A DNA stretch of 32,716 nt from Intoshia linei. Lineage: Eukaryota > Orthonectida > Rhopaluridae. The position numbers and the translations under genes were made by a program. The notes beneath the pieces are model-generated. The model was not told the DNA's origin. It saw only the letters and a program-made list of their open reading frames with translations, and did not search any database. Positions 21,801 through 32,664 of this stretch are shown here, one piece after another (the stretch's first letter is position 1; each line of letters starts with the position of its first letter). The stretch is from assembly GCA_001642005.1 (NCBI GenBank), contig LWCA01000312.1:1-32716 (forward strand), written 5' to 3'.

Positions 21801-24800
21801 TTTTTATCAAACGTAAATTCTTTGTTTTGATTGCTAACAACTAAAAATTAAAATATTTCATGATTAATACAAATATTCGTTTTTAATTTATTAAAATTTT
21901 GTATCCAGTTCATTTTGATGGAGACATCATTAAATTCAATGCAAATATGAACAAAGATATTGTACCTAAATTGTAGTTATACATAAATAGTAAATATAAA
22001 AATAAGAATCAATGCATAGTTCCAGATTATATAAAATTTTACGATACACAATATGCAATGTATATTGTAATTATAGTATGTATTAGGGAGTTAACTTTTT
22101 TATAAGAACAAAAATACAGGATTATACAGAATGAGAAAAGAAATTCTAAGAACGGTGGTACCATTCATTAAGCCTATATTTTGAAAAACATCGGCTTGCT
22201 CAAAGGAAATAGTTTTCATAAATAAGATTTATAACATTGTGGTAACACAAGGTATATATATTGTATATTATACATATCATTCATGTGTGTACATTGTAGA
22301 TTCTTCATTGTAGAATAGGGTTATTCCAATTTTAAAGTTATCTTCAAAACGTTTAAAAATTAAATGAAAAAAATTTCCCTAAAAAAGTCCTATCAAATTT
22401 TGATCCCAAAATTATCTTCAAAACTTTTAAAAATTAGATAAAAAAATCAATAATATGATTAATTAGCAAAGTCTATGATTATGTCGCTTTAAGATATATC
22501 GCTTAACTGAATGTTCTCTAAGTTTTTTATTTTGAATGCAAATTTGCAATCGTTTTATTTTATAGATAAAATTTTGAAGGCAAATTTTCATTCAGTTTAA
22601 CTGAATAATTAATATGTAGTAATTAACAAATTAACAGTTTTATTCTCCATCGAAATTATCTACAAAATTAATACAATTTATAACTTCCGTGCTCATATTA
22701 CATCTTTTCCGTAAAAATCAATAATACTTTATTATTAATAATATTAATAATAATAGTGTTACATTATACCAGATTTCGATTAGGTTTGAATAATAATAGG
22801 CTTATTTTCCTAGAAAATAATTCAAATTACATTTTGGCTGCTAATATGACGCAGGCCTTCCATTTTTTTTCACTTTGCATACTGACCACATATAGTTCAT
22901 GTATACCGTCAACAATTATCTAAATAAGTTTAATATGTATGATGGAGCTCTGCCTAGGATAGTATTAGGTGTCGTGTACTAAAAAATCAATCTTTTAACC
23001 AAATCTACCGTGCAATGAGAATCCCAACAACCTTAAAACAATTGTAAACATGATAATTAGCTATATGTGTTAAAATGTATATAATCGGGATAAAATACAA
23101 TAACACTAATACATATTACCACCATATTACAAGGCGTATAGTTTTAAATGAATCATCAAACAAATTCGGATTCTTATGATCCACAGTATGAAATTTTAAA
23201 ATCAAGTCGACAATTTTAGAAATTCGTGTTCAAACCCTGTGCAGAACTAAATTAATAATATGTAGTACTTACTTCTCTCTCAGTGTCACCTAAATTTTTA
23301 GCTAAATTTATTATTTTCTTGAGAGTAGATGATTTTTCATTGAAAAAATTATGTTTTGCATCGACATACTCTATACATCTAAATTTAATAATTGATAAGC
23401 TTACCGTTAACAATAATCATATCTTCAATTTTAGAATAAAGATAAATTTTTTGTTTATTTAGAAATAATTTACAAGTACCACTCTCCGTTTGTCTAAATA
23501 AAAAATTGAAAATTAGAAATATATGTACATTCAAATTACATTGAAACCATTTTATTAGTATTATTATATTTGAAGGTATCTTCGTACGAAAAAATCAGAG
23601 AATCTTCAAATAGCCAAATATTAACGTTAATGTTATCTAAACTCTAAAAAAATAAGAATTTAAAATATTAAATTGTAAAACCGACACAACACCCAAAGAG
23701 TGCATTATTATTCTGTGTTCACTTCGAATGAAGGGAACACTTAAAAATGGTTTTAATTGATTGGAACTATAAGTGCATGGTAATTCAGAATTGATGTGAT
23801 CTCTAGCTGGCTTCACTTTTGGAGATAAGTACATTTTACGTTTCATGTCTACACTACATAAGTTTAAACTTTCTAATTGATTATATGGTATGATGTCAGA
23901 ATTTTGTCTCCACATTGAAGAAGAGCTCTGGTGGTCAGCCTTTTTATCTATTTCGTGTGCCAAATTCTGAACACATTTTAAAGCTGCATCATAATTAGTG
24001 TACTCCAGACTTATTCTATTGATATATTTCAATATTCTCTTTTAAACAGTATTAGTTATAAAATGAAAAATAATACCTCAATCAGCAAGACGTATCTTGG
24101 AATGCGCTGGACGGGTTCAAACAGAATAGCATTAAGTGGCATAATTGTTTTAATAGACTAATTTTATCGAAAATATAATTAAATTGTACCTCAACGAATT
24201 TTTTAAAGGATATTTTTTCATAACAGTTTTCTAATACATATTTGGATTGAGTTATATTTCCTACAAATTCGACATAACATTCAATAATACTTTCCTTAGA
24301 AAACTATTTTATATAATAAATTATATTTACATATACGTGTAAGTGTTAAACTTTTACGTTTGATCACTAAAAACATAAATATTCCAATATTTTAATATAT
24401 ATTTTATTATATGTATAAAATAACCGTGTGACATATCAGTTTAGATATTTGAATTACAAAATCACTCGTGTCACTCAATTCGTTTAAAAAAGATAAAAAT
24501 ATGGCATGATGAACGTAAAGTTCGTTTATTTTATAAAATATATTCTCCAAAACATTAACAGACAGAATTTTTCTTTTTTTTAAGGGCGTCATATAATCCT
24601 AAATCCTTGTTATACAATTAATTATATGTATTTACGTCGTTCAAGGATTTAAGGGAGTTGACATAATTGTTTTCTGTGTCTATAAGTTCACGAAGAATAT
24701 AATTCACTTTTACATTTATGTTGTTTTTTTTATATAGATGATCTTGAATTACTGGGACATTTCTTTCGTCAATAAACGATAATTTGTCTTCTTCTGTAAT

Positions 24801-25399
24801 AGGTTCGGCATGTTTATATTCCTTTTTCTGGGGACCAAATTTAAAACATTTACTGATTTCTGGGTAAGTCATTCGTCTGGTAAGCTCTTTATTAATTGAT
24901 TTAATAGGTTCCATTTTAAAATAATTAGGCTTTACAATGGCATTCTCTAATTTATAAACGGAATTATTGAAATTTCCGGTTTGACTGAAAATGACTGGAG
25001 ATTCTTGTCTACTTTGTAGAAATATTCCTTCATCTGTATAATTCCTTACACGTCTCATCGAACTATTCAAAGTAAACATTGTCTCATTTCGTTCAATTTC
25101 CACTGTAACATACCTTTTAAAATTAAATTTTGCAGTACTTCGTCGGTTTATTACGGAGTGAGATCTATTGTTAACTATGCACCTAAACAATAAAACAACA
25201 AGATTATAATTATAATCTACTTGGTTTGATTGGCCGAAACAGTTTGAGATTTTGGTTTTCTTTTGATAAAGTATTTTCTATAAAATTGAGTATTCTCACA
25301 TTTTGATTTTAAATTTTTATGTTTTGTTTTAACTTGTTCCACAATTTCATTTTTTCCAATTATGGGTAAAACGGGTCTCGAATTATCATCTTTATCCAT
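18860..25399 (-). CDS. Rho guanine-nucleotide exchange factor, ARHGEF10/17-like (model incomplete)
   Basis: Upstream exons: 25221-25399, 24636-25182, 24425-24598, 24190-24294 (or from 24303), 24077-24157, 23682-24038, 23540-23643, 23405-23493, 23273-23370, 22831-22919. Downstream exons: 21770-21840, 21510-21732, 21430-21448, 21307-21396, 20385-20589, 19315-19495, 19099-19278, 18860-19065. All junctions are in phase except across 21841-22830, where at least one exon is missing. A disordered N-terminus precedes a DH domain: ILRELIDTENNYVNSLKSL (about 222-240), YMTPLKKRKILS, and EPVQRIPRYVLLIE (about 349-362). A PH-like region follows (VNIWLFEDSLIFS). The C-terminal part has beta-propeller strands (EIWIW, VGTKSGSILYF, LIIGTSAGLILIIYP, GMISIGKGYHNY), as in ARHGEF10 and ARHGEF17. 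It should activate Rho-type GTPases at membrane or cytoskeleton. At least about 1,000 residues. It starts 156 bp after the CBL stop. Confidence 0.78.
19496..20384. other. 889-bp RhoGEF intron with inverted repeat and TA-rich core
   Basis: No exon is seen. An inverted pair (AACAAAAATTTTGGT near 19911-19925 and ACCAAAATTTTTCTAA near 19983-19998) flanks a TA-rich run and a palindromic CATACGTATG. The segment ACCAAAATTTTTCTAACATG with ATTAATTTAGAATA after it recurs, diverged, at 30709-30752 (opposite strand), so it belongs to a dispersed repeat. Confidence 0.5.
20590..21306. other. 717-bp RhoGEF intron with palindrome and MITE fragment
   Basis: Holds the 24-bp palindrome at 20846-20869, a MITE end on the minus strand near 21093-21132 (CAAACTCAAATCCGTGGCCG, compare 32191-32210) and a TA-rich microsatellite-like tract at about 21150-21240. 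Open frames across the tract are low-complexity. Confidence 0.5.
20846..20869. repeat. Perfect 24-bp palindrome
   Basis: The half-site CAATGTGACCAT is followed immediately by its exact reverse complement ATGGTCACATTG, with no spacer. It lies in a RhoGEF intron. Confidence 0.95.
21841..22830 (-). other. Unresolved RhoGEF segment, probably with a missing exon
   Basis: The exon ending at 22831 leaves phase 2, whereas the exon starting at 21840 needs phase 1, so at least one exon lies between. One candidate frame (about 22218 down to 22116, including QADVFQNIGLMNGTTVLRIS) is open but not recognisable. Two 13-bp blocks TTATCTTCAAAAC at 22338-22350 and 22412-22424 mark a partial 74-bp duplication. 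Confidence 0.4.
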
Positions 25400-25555
25400 T
25401 TAATTTATTAAATTATCTCAATTAAATCAATATTAAATTTCAATATTCTGTAAACAAATGACCAAACAATTGCTTTAAAGTGTAATTGTATATGCAAAAT
25501 AGATACTATTTATAATTTATTATATAAGAAATATATTTACAGATTAAGTATATCA

Positions 25556-28468
25556 TTATTTCAAGGCAAAGTTGTTAAGTATATTTCGAGCCATATCAAT
25601 ATCATTTTTTGTAATGGCTAAGGTACGGTCTACATGATATTTTTTGAATCCTTCTTTAACTAATATGCTACATTCGTCTGTCGTTTTATTTTCCAATTTT
25701 GTAGAAGTTTGCTCACAAATCAGAATAGATTTATCTGCGTTTAAAACATTTTCACTCGCTTGTTGATCTTAAAAGTATAATTAATACATATTAGATAAAA
25801 TATTTAAAGATTAAATGGAATTACACATAAAGTACGTTTGTGGGACTTAAAATTTCAATGGTCGATAAATAGATAAATTTTATTAGGTGTCTTATTTAAA
25901 GAATTTAATCATAGCCGTTGATATTATTTTGCATCAATATAGTATTTATAAATAAACAATGATATTTTTTAAATAAAAATAAAGTGTATAGTGCGGCGGA
26001 ATTCCTGAAAAGGGTTGACCACAGCGGATTTAAAATTTTTAATTATTTATATCAGGGTGATCCAAACATATGACGAGTGAGGACCAAAAAATACATTTTA
26101 CAAATTTTGCGGGCCGCAACATTAAAAAAATTTTACACAATTATTTCATCATTCCTTCCCTCTCAACTTTTTTTCTCTCATTCCAATTTAAAAGAACTTT
26201 TCTCCCTTGCACTGTTTATTTACATATCACAAACGTTTATTAAAGTTTTTATTGTTTACCTGTTTTACAAAATATATTACTAAACAATTTGATTACTTAA
26301 TATAATCACACAATTTGATCTGGCAGACCACGCTTTGGGCCCCTAATTTATATATAAAATTGTAGGGTATAGGAAAATAAGAATTCAATTTTTCCATCCC
26401 TTGTACAAATGCTTAGAAACACTTATTATTATCAATTGTACTTTTCAGAAAAATTAAATTTTAACCCACAGAATTGTCCAAATGTGATGTTAATATTATA
26501 CATGCTTTACCTGAAAATATGTTCATTTCCGTTAAATTAGATAGATTTAAATCTTTGTTTGAAAAATCTTTGAAATTTATTTGATCGTTAAAAATAATTA
26601 AATCTTCTTCTATGTTCATTTTTTCCTTTTCTTGAAAAGTAGAAGATTGTGGATTGTCTGTGGTTTCGTCTAACTTAATGAAAATTATATAAAAGTAGTC
26701 TACCTTGGTCTATATTTACGCATTTAGACTTGCATAAGTCATTAATGTGATGAAAAGGGTCGATTGCAACAGATGAAATGTCTTTTATGGTTGATCTACA
26801 GAATGGACACGTTTTTTTTGACCGCTGCGCCTAAATAAATAATTTAAAATCTATATATATAATACGTTTGTCCATGATTCGAAACATTCAGAACACATAT
26901 AGTGGCCGCATGGCTCGACAACGAGATCTTTATTATTGTTAGCACAAATTTTGCATAACTCATATGTTGTACCAATCGTGCAATATGTTTCAAATTGTTC
27001 TTCAGTGATGGCAACCTTTATTTTTGATTCAGTATTCAAAAATGGTGTCAAGTCTGGATTGTAGTCTTTGCCATCCGGATAGATATACATATTTTCTTGT
27101 TGACCTTCATGTAATGCTTGAAAAAGGCTCTTATTTTGAGCTATTGTCTGCAGAATGAGACCAGAATTAGTAACGTAACCAATTGCCCATTGACCCAAGC
27201 GAGTGCAGCTTAGACGAAAAGCGTAAGAACCTTTTTTATTAATGAATTCGGAGAGTCTCATTTTTTGCTCGTCGTATGTTAAAAAAGCATAATAACCTGG
27301 ATGGGTAATAGCCAAAAATTTCCAGTTTTGTAAAATTGTTTTCCATGGTTGAAACAAACGAGTAAACACGTCAAATTCAAATATAGATATATGGTCATTA
27401 CATGTTAAGTTTATTGTTGTTTTTAGCGCTATTGCTTCTATAGAAGAACATATTTTATGTTCTTTGCTAAACGCTAATTTGAAAGTTTTCCATTGTATAA
27501 TTGACCTAAAAATATACATAATACATCCACTAAAACCTCCATTTCTCAAAAAGTGGGTGACCGATTGAGGTAAATTATATCCATCGTTTGACGGTTTATG
27601 AAGCACTAGATTTAAAAAAGTAGTATAAAAGCTGTTAGCAAGTAAATGAATTTTTATTAACTTTACGGAATGTCTTTCCAAAAAAAATGAAATATTTAGG
27701 AAATAGTCAAGTTGGAGATTTCATCTCCAGCGTATTTCAATGGTTCAAATTGAAGAAAGAGGTTATCAAAAAAAGAAAGGTACTTTCAGTTGTTGGTGAA
27801 TTATCATTGATCTCAATATTCTCATAGCAGTTATTATTTTTTTCATGCAAATATAATTCTTAAATTTCATAAAGATTCATCGCAGTATTGGTTGATTTGA
27901 ATGATACACTGAAAATCGGAAAAAACGTTTTTATCAATGGGCTATTTTCGATTAAAAAAAATAAAATTTACCTATCATCTCCTATAACTGTAGACCACCA
28001 TGTAGCAGCGTCTGTTTTTGTGATTTTGAAATTATTTTTTATATAAATGCCACTAGGAAATATAGCTTTCAATTCTAGCAGCATATGAGAATGAACAAGC
28101 GAGATTTTGTTCATACTACGTCTTAAAAGTAAAAACTTTTCGCTATCGATAGATTTGCAACTAATCTTGGAAAGACATTTTAACAATTTTATCGTTTGGT
28201 GGCATTTTGATCGCAAATTATTTATGTACAATGAAAAATAATTATTGTTTAATAAAACTTGAAAGTTGTTTTCGTAATTTTTGGCAATATTTCTGAGGTG
28301 TTGATAGGTATCAGGTAATATATCCAGTATAAATGGTGGACTATTCTGTAAATTTATTCCGGGCTTTTGAGATAGTTTTACCACCTTATCCATCAAACGC
28401 CAAGTTTGTTCCATGTATTGATAAAGCGGATTGATAGAAAATATAGACTCATTTTTAGATTTGTTCAT
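25556..28468 (-). CDS. CBL: E3 ubiquitin-protein ligase CBL
   Basis: Exons 27972-28468, 26866-27505, 26704-26830, 26511-26669, 25556-25767 keep frame and give 544 residues. CBL binds phosphotyrosine on activated receptor tyrosine kinases and ubiquitylates them. Domains in order: four-helix bundle ([37 protein letters not shown]), EF-hand-like ([20 protein letters not shown]), SH2 with phosphotyrosine-binding Arg263 in [17 protein letters not shown], and linker with Tyr340, the equivalent of human Tyr371. The RING is C3HC4 (Cys350, 353, 365, His367, Cys370, 373, 387, 390) with Trp377 for E2 contact. A short low-complexity part precedes a C-terminal UBA ([20 protein letters not shown]). The long proline-rich region of vertebrate CBL is missing. 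The position of human Tyr368 is Phe337. The RING has three extra residues before its last Cys pair. SLC7 ends 153 bp upstream. Confidence 0.96.
25768..26510. other. 743-nt last intron of CBL
   Basis: Longest CBL intron. Its length is largely explained by the MITE at 26053-26345; the rest is AT-rich with no exon seen. Confidence 0.6.
26053..26345 (+). mobile_element. hAT-type MITE in CBL intron 4
   Basis: A 293-bp element bounded by a perfect 8-bp duplication ATTTATAT (26045-26052 and 26346-26353). The left end is CAGGGTGATCCAAACATATG; the right end read outward is TAGGGGCCCAAAGCGTGGTC, both with the GGG-near-tip pattern of hAT elements. It contains the motif GCGGGCCGCA near 26109, also present at 32212. 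An open frame inside it (26077-26283) is chance. Confidence 0.75.
27506..27971. other. 466-nt CBL intron 1, partly open in the CBL frame
   Basis: The frame of exon 2 stays open into the intron up to an ATG at 27681, adding [20 protein letters not shown] and similar. Splicing it out joins GDDR to SIIQWKTF exactly as the CBL family predicts, so it is an intron. Read-through or an alternative start is possible. Confidence 0.6.
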
Positions 28469-28621
28469 TTTTTGCTCGCTTGATATAAATTAAAGCAATA
28501 TAAATTTTGTAGTTATAGAAAACTCAAAATTAGATTCACATTGAGTAATAAATTACAAATATGTACTCTAATTTTAGACAATTTCAAAAAGTTATAATAA
28601 TCAAATGTTTTAATTTACAAA

Positions 28622-31600
28622 TTAATCTTCATAATGAACTGTGAACAATTTTTGCAACATTTTAGTGATTGTATCTACAAAAGCATTGATAAATAATAAT
28701 ATAAATTGATACCATATGAAGAATTAGCTCGTTTAATTTGTTTAATGAAAATGTAATATACACCAAATCCACTCACTATTATTAATCCTGATATAATGTT
28801 TATAAACGGTTTATTGATAATTGGAAGGAGAATCATAAAAAATACTATGAATATAAAAAAGATATGTATGCTTATTGGTATCTAAACATTTTTACAAAAA
28901 AGAAAATTACTAAAACCTTTAAAATACTGACTTTTTTCCTTTTTCTGTATACAATTAAGGCTGCAATCGAAATTCCCACAGATATCCAAAACGAAAAGCA
29001 AAACATAGTAATCATACTTGAAAGGTTTCCAAATAATACCATAATAATCGAAATTATCCACTAGATAATAATTAAAGACGTAATTATTCTCGTATACCAA
29101 AAATAAATTGGATATTATGGGAGTATGACGCTTCATATGTTTCATGGCAAGCATTTTAGGTAAATATCCGCATTTAGCACCTTCTATAAATAATCTAAAA
29201 AAATAATCTTAAATAATAACATTTATCTAAATTTATCTTATTTAAAAATCGCACATCAAAACAGATATTTAAAATGTGACCCTCCTAATTAGTGATTGCA
29301 TTTACTTGAGAAATTCGAAAATAAATTTCAAGAAAAAATTAACTCATACAAGTAATAATAATTAATTTATGTATTGTTAGTAATACAATAAAAATTTTTA
29401 ATTATAGAAAAACTAAAAGTACTTAACAATTCCAAAATTGTTAATATTTTTGAAATAATGAAATATTACAATCTGGTATTAATTGGTTGTTAACTTTACA
29501 ATCTCAAATATAACATTCAAAGTAGGAAAAAAATGCGATTTATTTAACATTTTGTATCATCACAACTTCCATATATCTATATATAGGAATAAATTCAAGA
29601 TTAATGTCATATTTGAAACTATACAAGTGTACGTTCCAATATTTTTTATTTTTAAAACTGGTTCACTCATAAAATTATATTTTCCACCATTAAATTTTAT
29701 CGTAGAAATCTTTTCAATTATTTGTCTTCTAATTTTTTCAAAGTAACTATTTACAAGATTAGTGACACAATTTTGAGATATGGGCAAGCTTATTGGTGTT
29801 AAATTTTTTCGAATAAAATTTTACCGGGTAACTTGGATTAAATGGACTTTTCTTATCTGGTTTGGTAAAATCTGATTTTTTAAAAAAATATTATAAAAAG
29901 GAGATTTCCCCTAAGGGTTTGGAATTGTATTTTTTATTAATTATTATTAAATTTTATTAATGCCATGATAAACTTTTGATTTTTTTAATAATAATGTAGC
30001 GGTCGTATTGGCTTTAGGATATAGATATTCTCTATTTATATAGTCATGTTTGCACATAAGTAGGTCATAATTACTATGACTAATAATAAACATAATGACT
30101 ATATTAAATTCAAATATGACAATATTAAATGCAAACATGACTATATCAAATACAAACATGACTATATAAATAGAGAATATCTATAAAATCCCGACATGTG
30201 GCAACTCTGTAAATAATAATAAGTAATAATAAATAAGGTAGATAATAAATCAATTTTAATAACAATTGAAAGAAAAATATATCTGACTAAAAACTTGGGA
30301 AAATCCCACTTTTATTGAACATTAAAGGGTAATATATCCTAACATAATACATATTAATAATGAATTGATAACATTTAATAAAAATCAGTGTATAATATAC
30401 ACTGTATATAGAAATTATCCTCAAAACAAAATAACTCAAATGAAAAAAATAAAAATTAGCCATTAAAACTCTTAAATGTTAGATCTAAAAAAATATTCGA
30501 TAATTCTCAACGATTACAGTTTTCCCATGATTTTACTCATTATTTATTATGATGTAGATAATTATAATGTATGTAATGTTTACCAAAAATGATTTCAACC
30601 AAATGGCCCAGTATTTAGAATCTTCATGGTGCACGTTTCGGTCTGACTGCCTAATAGTTTATCCATTACAGACTCCAATAATTATATTTTAATCATTGTC
30701 ATTTTACGGTACTTACTATTCTAAATTAATAGGTGATGTTAGAAAAAAATTTCGTATGGTGGATAAAATTACTCCCCAGGGTAACATTAACAGGCAGATA
30801 TTTAATACATTATATTTACATTTTTCAATAATTAATATAAATGACCTGACAGATGTAAAAAAAACACCATTTAATCCTCCAAACGTTGAAAGTGAAATGG
30901 CAAACGGTATAAAGTAAGCAAATGCATAACTCAATGTATAAGCATGGTCCTATGAATAATTGATAAGATATTTATATTTAAATACAATTGCAACTGTAAT
31001 TGAGTTGGATATTTCTTTTATAGAAAGAGTTGTATGGTATGAAATGATAACCAGCAAGTAAATAACAATTACAAGTATAGTCGAAAGTATTATAGATTTC
31101 GGTGCATCCCTCTTTGGGTTTATCATCTCACCAGTTACTAAATTCAAGTAATTCCTAAATAAATACATTTACTAACAATATAACTAACAAGTAAATAACT
31201 GTCAGTACTCTTCTTAATTTCCTAAAATATAAAAGATAGATTCTAAAAGATAAATAGAAAATAAAATTTTTAAAAAAATTAAGTAAAATTTCATATTCTT
31301 TAAATAACCATACATTTTCGAACAAGACTTGATTGTAGATATGTATAAATATTATAATATTGGATTATTCAAATATTTACAGTATTAATACTTGAATTAA
31401 TAACTAAACTAAGTATTGATGAGTTATTTTATATAATTATAAAGTATATACATTTTATGATAAAGTGTTGTTTTGATCAAAAATTTTATAGTTATTTTTA
31501 CCATCATTAAAATAGACGGACTACAATTTATTAAAGATTACACAAAAGTTTGAATAAAAATGACTTCAATTGACGAATTACCAACAATACAATATGAAAA

Positions 31601-32146
31601 AATTGTTCATAAAAAAATATTATCACATTCTATAATTTTCCAATATTTGAGCAACCCCAGTTGTGACAAATTAGAGAAAGCACTGTATAATAAAACATAC
31701 CATCCCGCAAAAGAAAAAATTCCACTATACATAGCGTCCGATATACTTAATATATTATAATTTGAATTGATAAAAGGATTTTTCAGATTGGAAGTACCTA
31801 CTACAGATCATTATTAATAATATACATAACGTATTAAGCTATTACTCGTTGTCATTGCATATATTCCAGATATTATTATCGCTAATAGTGCAGCCACTTT
31901 TGAAAATGTAAAAATATTTTGTAAATTGATGGCATATTTAACACTAATATTATTGACAAACATAATACATGCTAAATAGAAATGTACATTGTAAATGAAT
32001 TAATTACACAAAGCCAATATTGCAGCACATTTTTTGAAACTTTCCGATGATATATAGCAGTCCATAAAGAAAGGTTTTGCAATGTATTCTCCGAATGTAT
32101 ACGAAATGGCCGCCAATGCCACTGGTTTATTAATAGTAATGCTCAT
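28622..32146 (-). CDS. SLC7-family (LAT type) amino-acid transporter, 5' part missing
   Basis: Exons 32008-32146, 31831-31971, 31701-31797, 30986-31154, 30846-30949, 29098-29194, 28917-29060, 28713-28881, 28622-28674 are all in phase and give the last 370 residues. SLC7 light chains exchange amino acids across the plasma membrane, usually paired with an SLC3 heavy chain. Signatures: NKPVALAAISYTFGEYIAKP (end of TM3), then FSFAGWNYLNLVTGEMINPK (TM6-7 region), SLSTFGGLNGVFFTSVR with the family GGLNG motif, LFIEGAKCGYLPKML, HTPIISNLFL and hydrophobic final helices. The family is usually about 500 residues, so roughly the first 130 (TM1-2 and most of TM3) are lacking; they must lie beyond the MITE fragment near 32190 or outside the window. 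The substrate cannot be told. Intron 29195-30845 (1,651 nt) is full of repeats. Confidence 0.92.
29292..29833 (+). repeat. Unclassified ~500-bp dispersed repeat, copy 2
   Basis: Second copy of the repeat at 3842-4341, in the same orientation, inside the long SLC7 intron. It differs by scattered substitutions and an insertion of about 25 bp near 29348-29373. Confidence 0.75.
30021..30184. repeat. 32-bp perfect inverted repeat enclosing 21-bp tandem repeats
   Basis: Arms 30021-30052 and 30153-30184 are exact reverse complements over 32 bp (left arm starts ATAGATATTCTCTATTTATA). Between and overlapping the right arm, about four copies of a 21-bp unit occur (AAACATGACTATATCAAATA and variants, about 30090-30175). 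A 70-codon frame on the minus strand here is only the translated repeat. It lies in the long SLC7 intron. Confidence 0.9.
30690..30800 (-). repeat. Diverged dispersed-repeat fragment
   Basis: On the minus strand, TTTTTTTCTAACATCACCTA followed by TTAATTTAGAATAGTAAGTA aligns with 19985-20025 on the plus strand. A shorter match, AAAAATTTTTCTAACATCAC, lies at 32223-32242. Apparent open frames on both strands (30696-30934) are explained by it. Confidence 0.5.
31155..31700. other. 546-nt SLC7 intron
   Basis: AT-rich intron between the SFAG-W and NYLN exons. A 66-codon plus-strand frame (31560-31760) runs antisense to the neighbouring exon and is a shadow. No repeat recognised. Confidence 0.5.
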
Positions 32147-32186
32147 CTATTGTTTAGATTAAATATACCTAACGACACTAAGATAG

Positions 32187-32250
32187 CCATTTCAAACTCA
32201 AATACGTGGCGGGCCGCATCATAAAAATTTTTCTAACATCACTGTTGAAA
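32187..32250 (+). mobile_element. MITE end fragment
   Basis: TTTCAAACTCAAATACGTGG followed by CGGGCCGCATCA matches the minus strand of 21093-21132 (CAAACTCAAATCCGTGGCCG...) and shares GCGGGCCGCA with the CBL-intron MITE. It is an end fragment of a hAT-like family. No duplication or second end was found. Confidence 0.5.
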
Positions 32251-32389
32251 ACCATTATAATATGAATCTAAATCATTGTGTAATACACAATGTGTTTTTG
32301 ATTGATTGATTTTATTGATGTTTGTATTTCGCCAAATGATTATTATTACTGCAATATAGAAATATTAACCCTTACGAGACAATTGCATG

Positions 32390-32513
32390 TATAGATGCCA
32401 AAAACTACTCATAAATTTATAATGGTTGGTATAGATGCCAAAAACTATACTCATAAATTTACATTGGTTTATATAGATGTCAAAAACTACACTCATAAAT
32501 TTACATTGGTTTG
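32390..32513 (+). repeat. Three tandem copies of a 40-42-bp unit
   Basis: Units start at 32390, 32430 and 32472, each beginning TATAGATG(C/T)CAAAAACTA and ending in ATTGGTTT-like sequence. Copies differ by a few substitutions and small indels. Confidence 0.9.
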
Positions 32514-32644
32514 TACACAATTTGTATAATACAAACCATAATAAGGCGGTACCAATTATCGCGTCAGTATTTTTCTTATTGATTTTTCAGTATTGTAAAT
32601 GGTTTCTCTGTATTTTAGTTTAGTTTATCCCAAATCTAAACATT

Positions 32645-32664
32645 ATTTCGGAACAGAGGGAGTA
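32645..32664 (-). mobile_element. Stowaway-like terminal inverted repeat (single end)
   Basis: On the minus strand this reads TACTCCCTCTGTTCCGAAAT, very close to the Stowaway (Tc1/mariner-type MITE) terminus CTCCCTCCGTTCC and bordered by TA. The partner end was not found in the window. Confidence 0.45.

Noticed and set aside
26077-26283. 68-codon plus-strand frame
   Set aside because: Lies inside the hAT MITE and has no similarity to a transposase.
27689-27838. Short plus-strand frame starting [12 protein letters not shown]
   Set aside because: Inside a CBL intron on the opposite strand, no splice partner or recognisable domain.
28864-29154. Plus-strand 66-codon frame and minus-strand 90-codon unspliced frame
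   Set aside because: Both are shadows of three SLC7 exons separated by 35-37-nt introns; the spliced frame matches the family.
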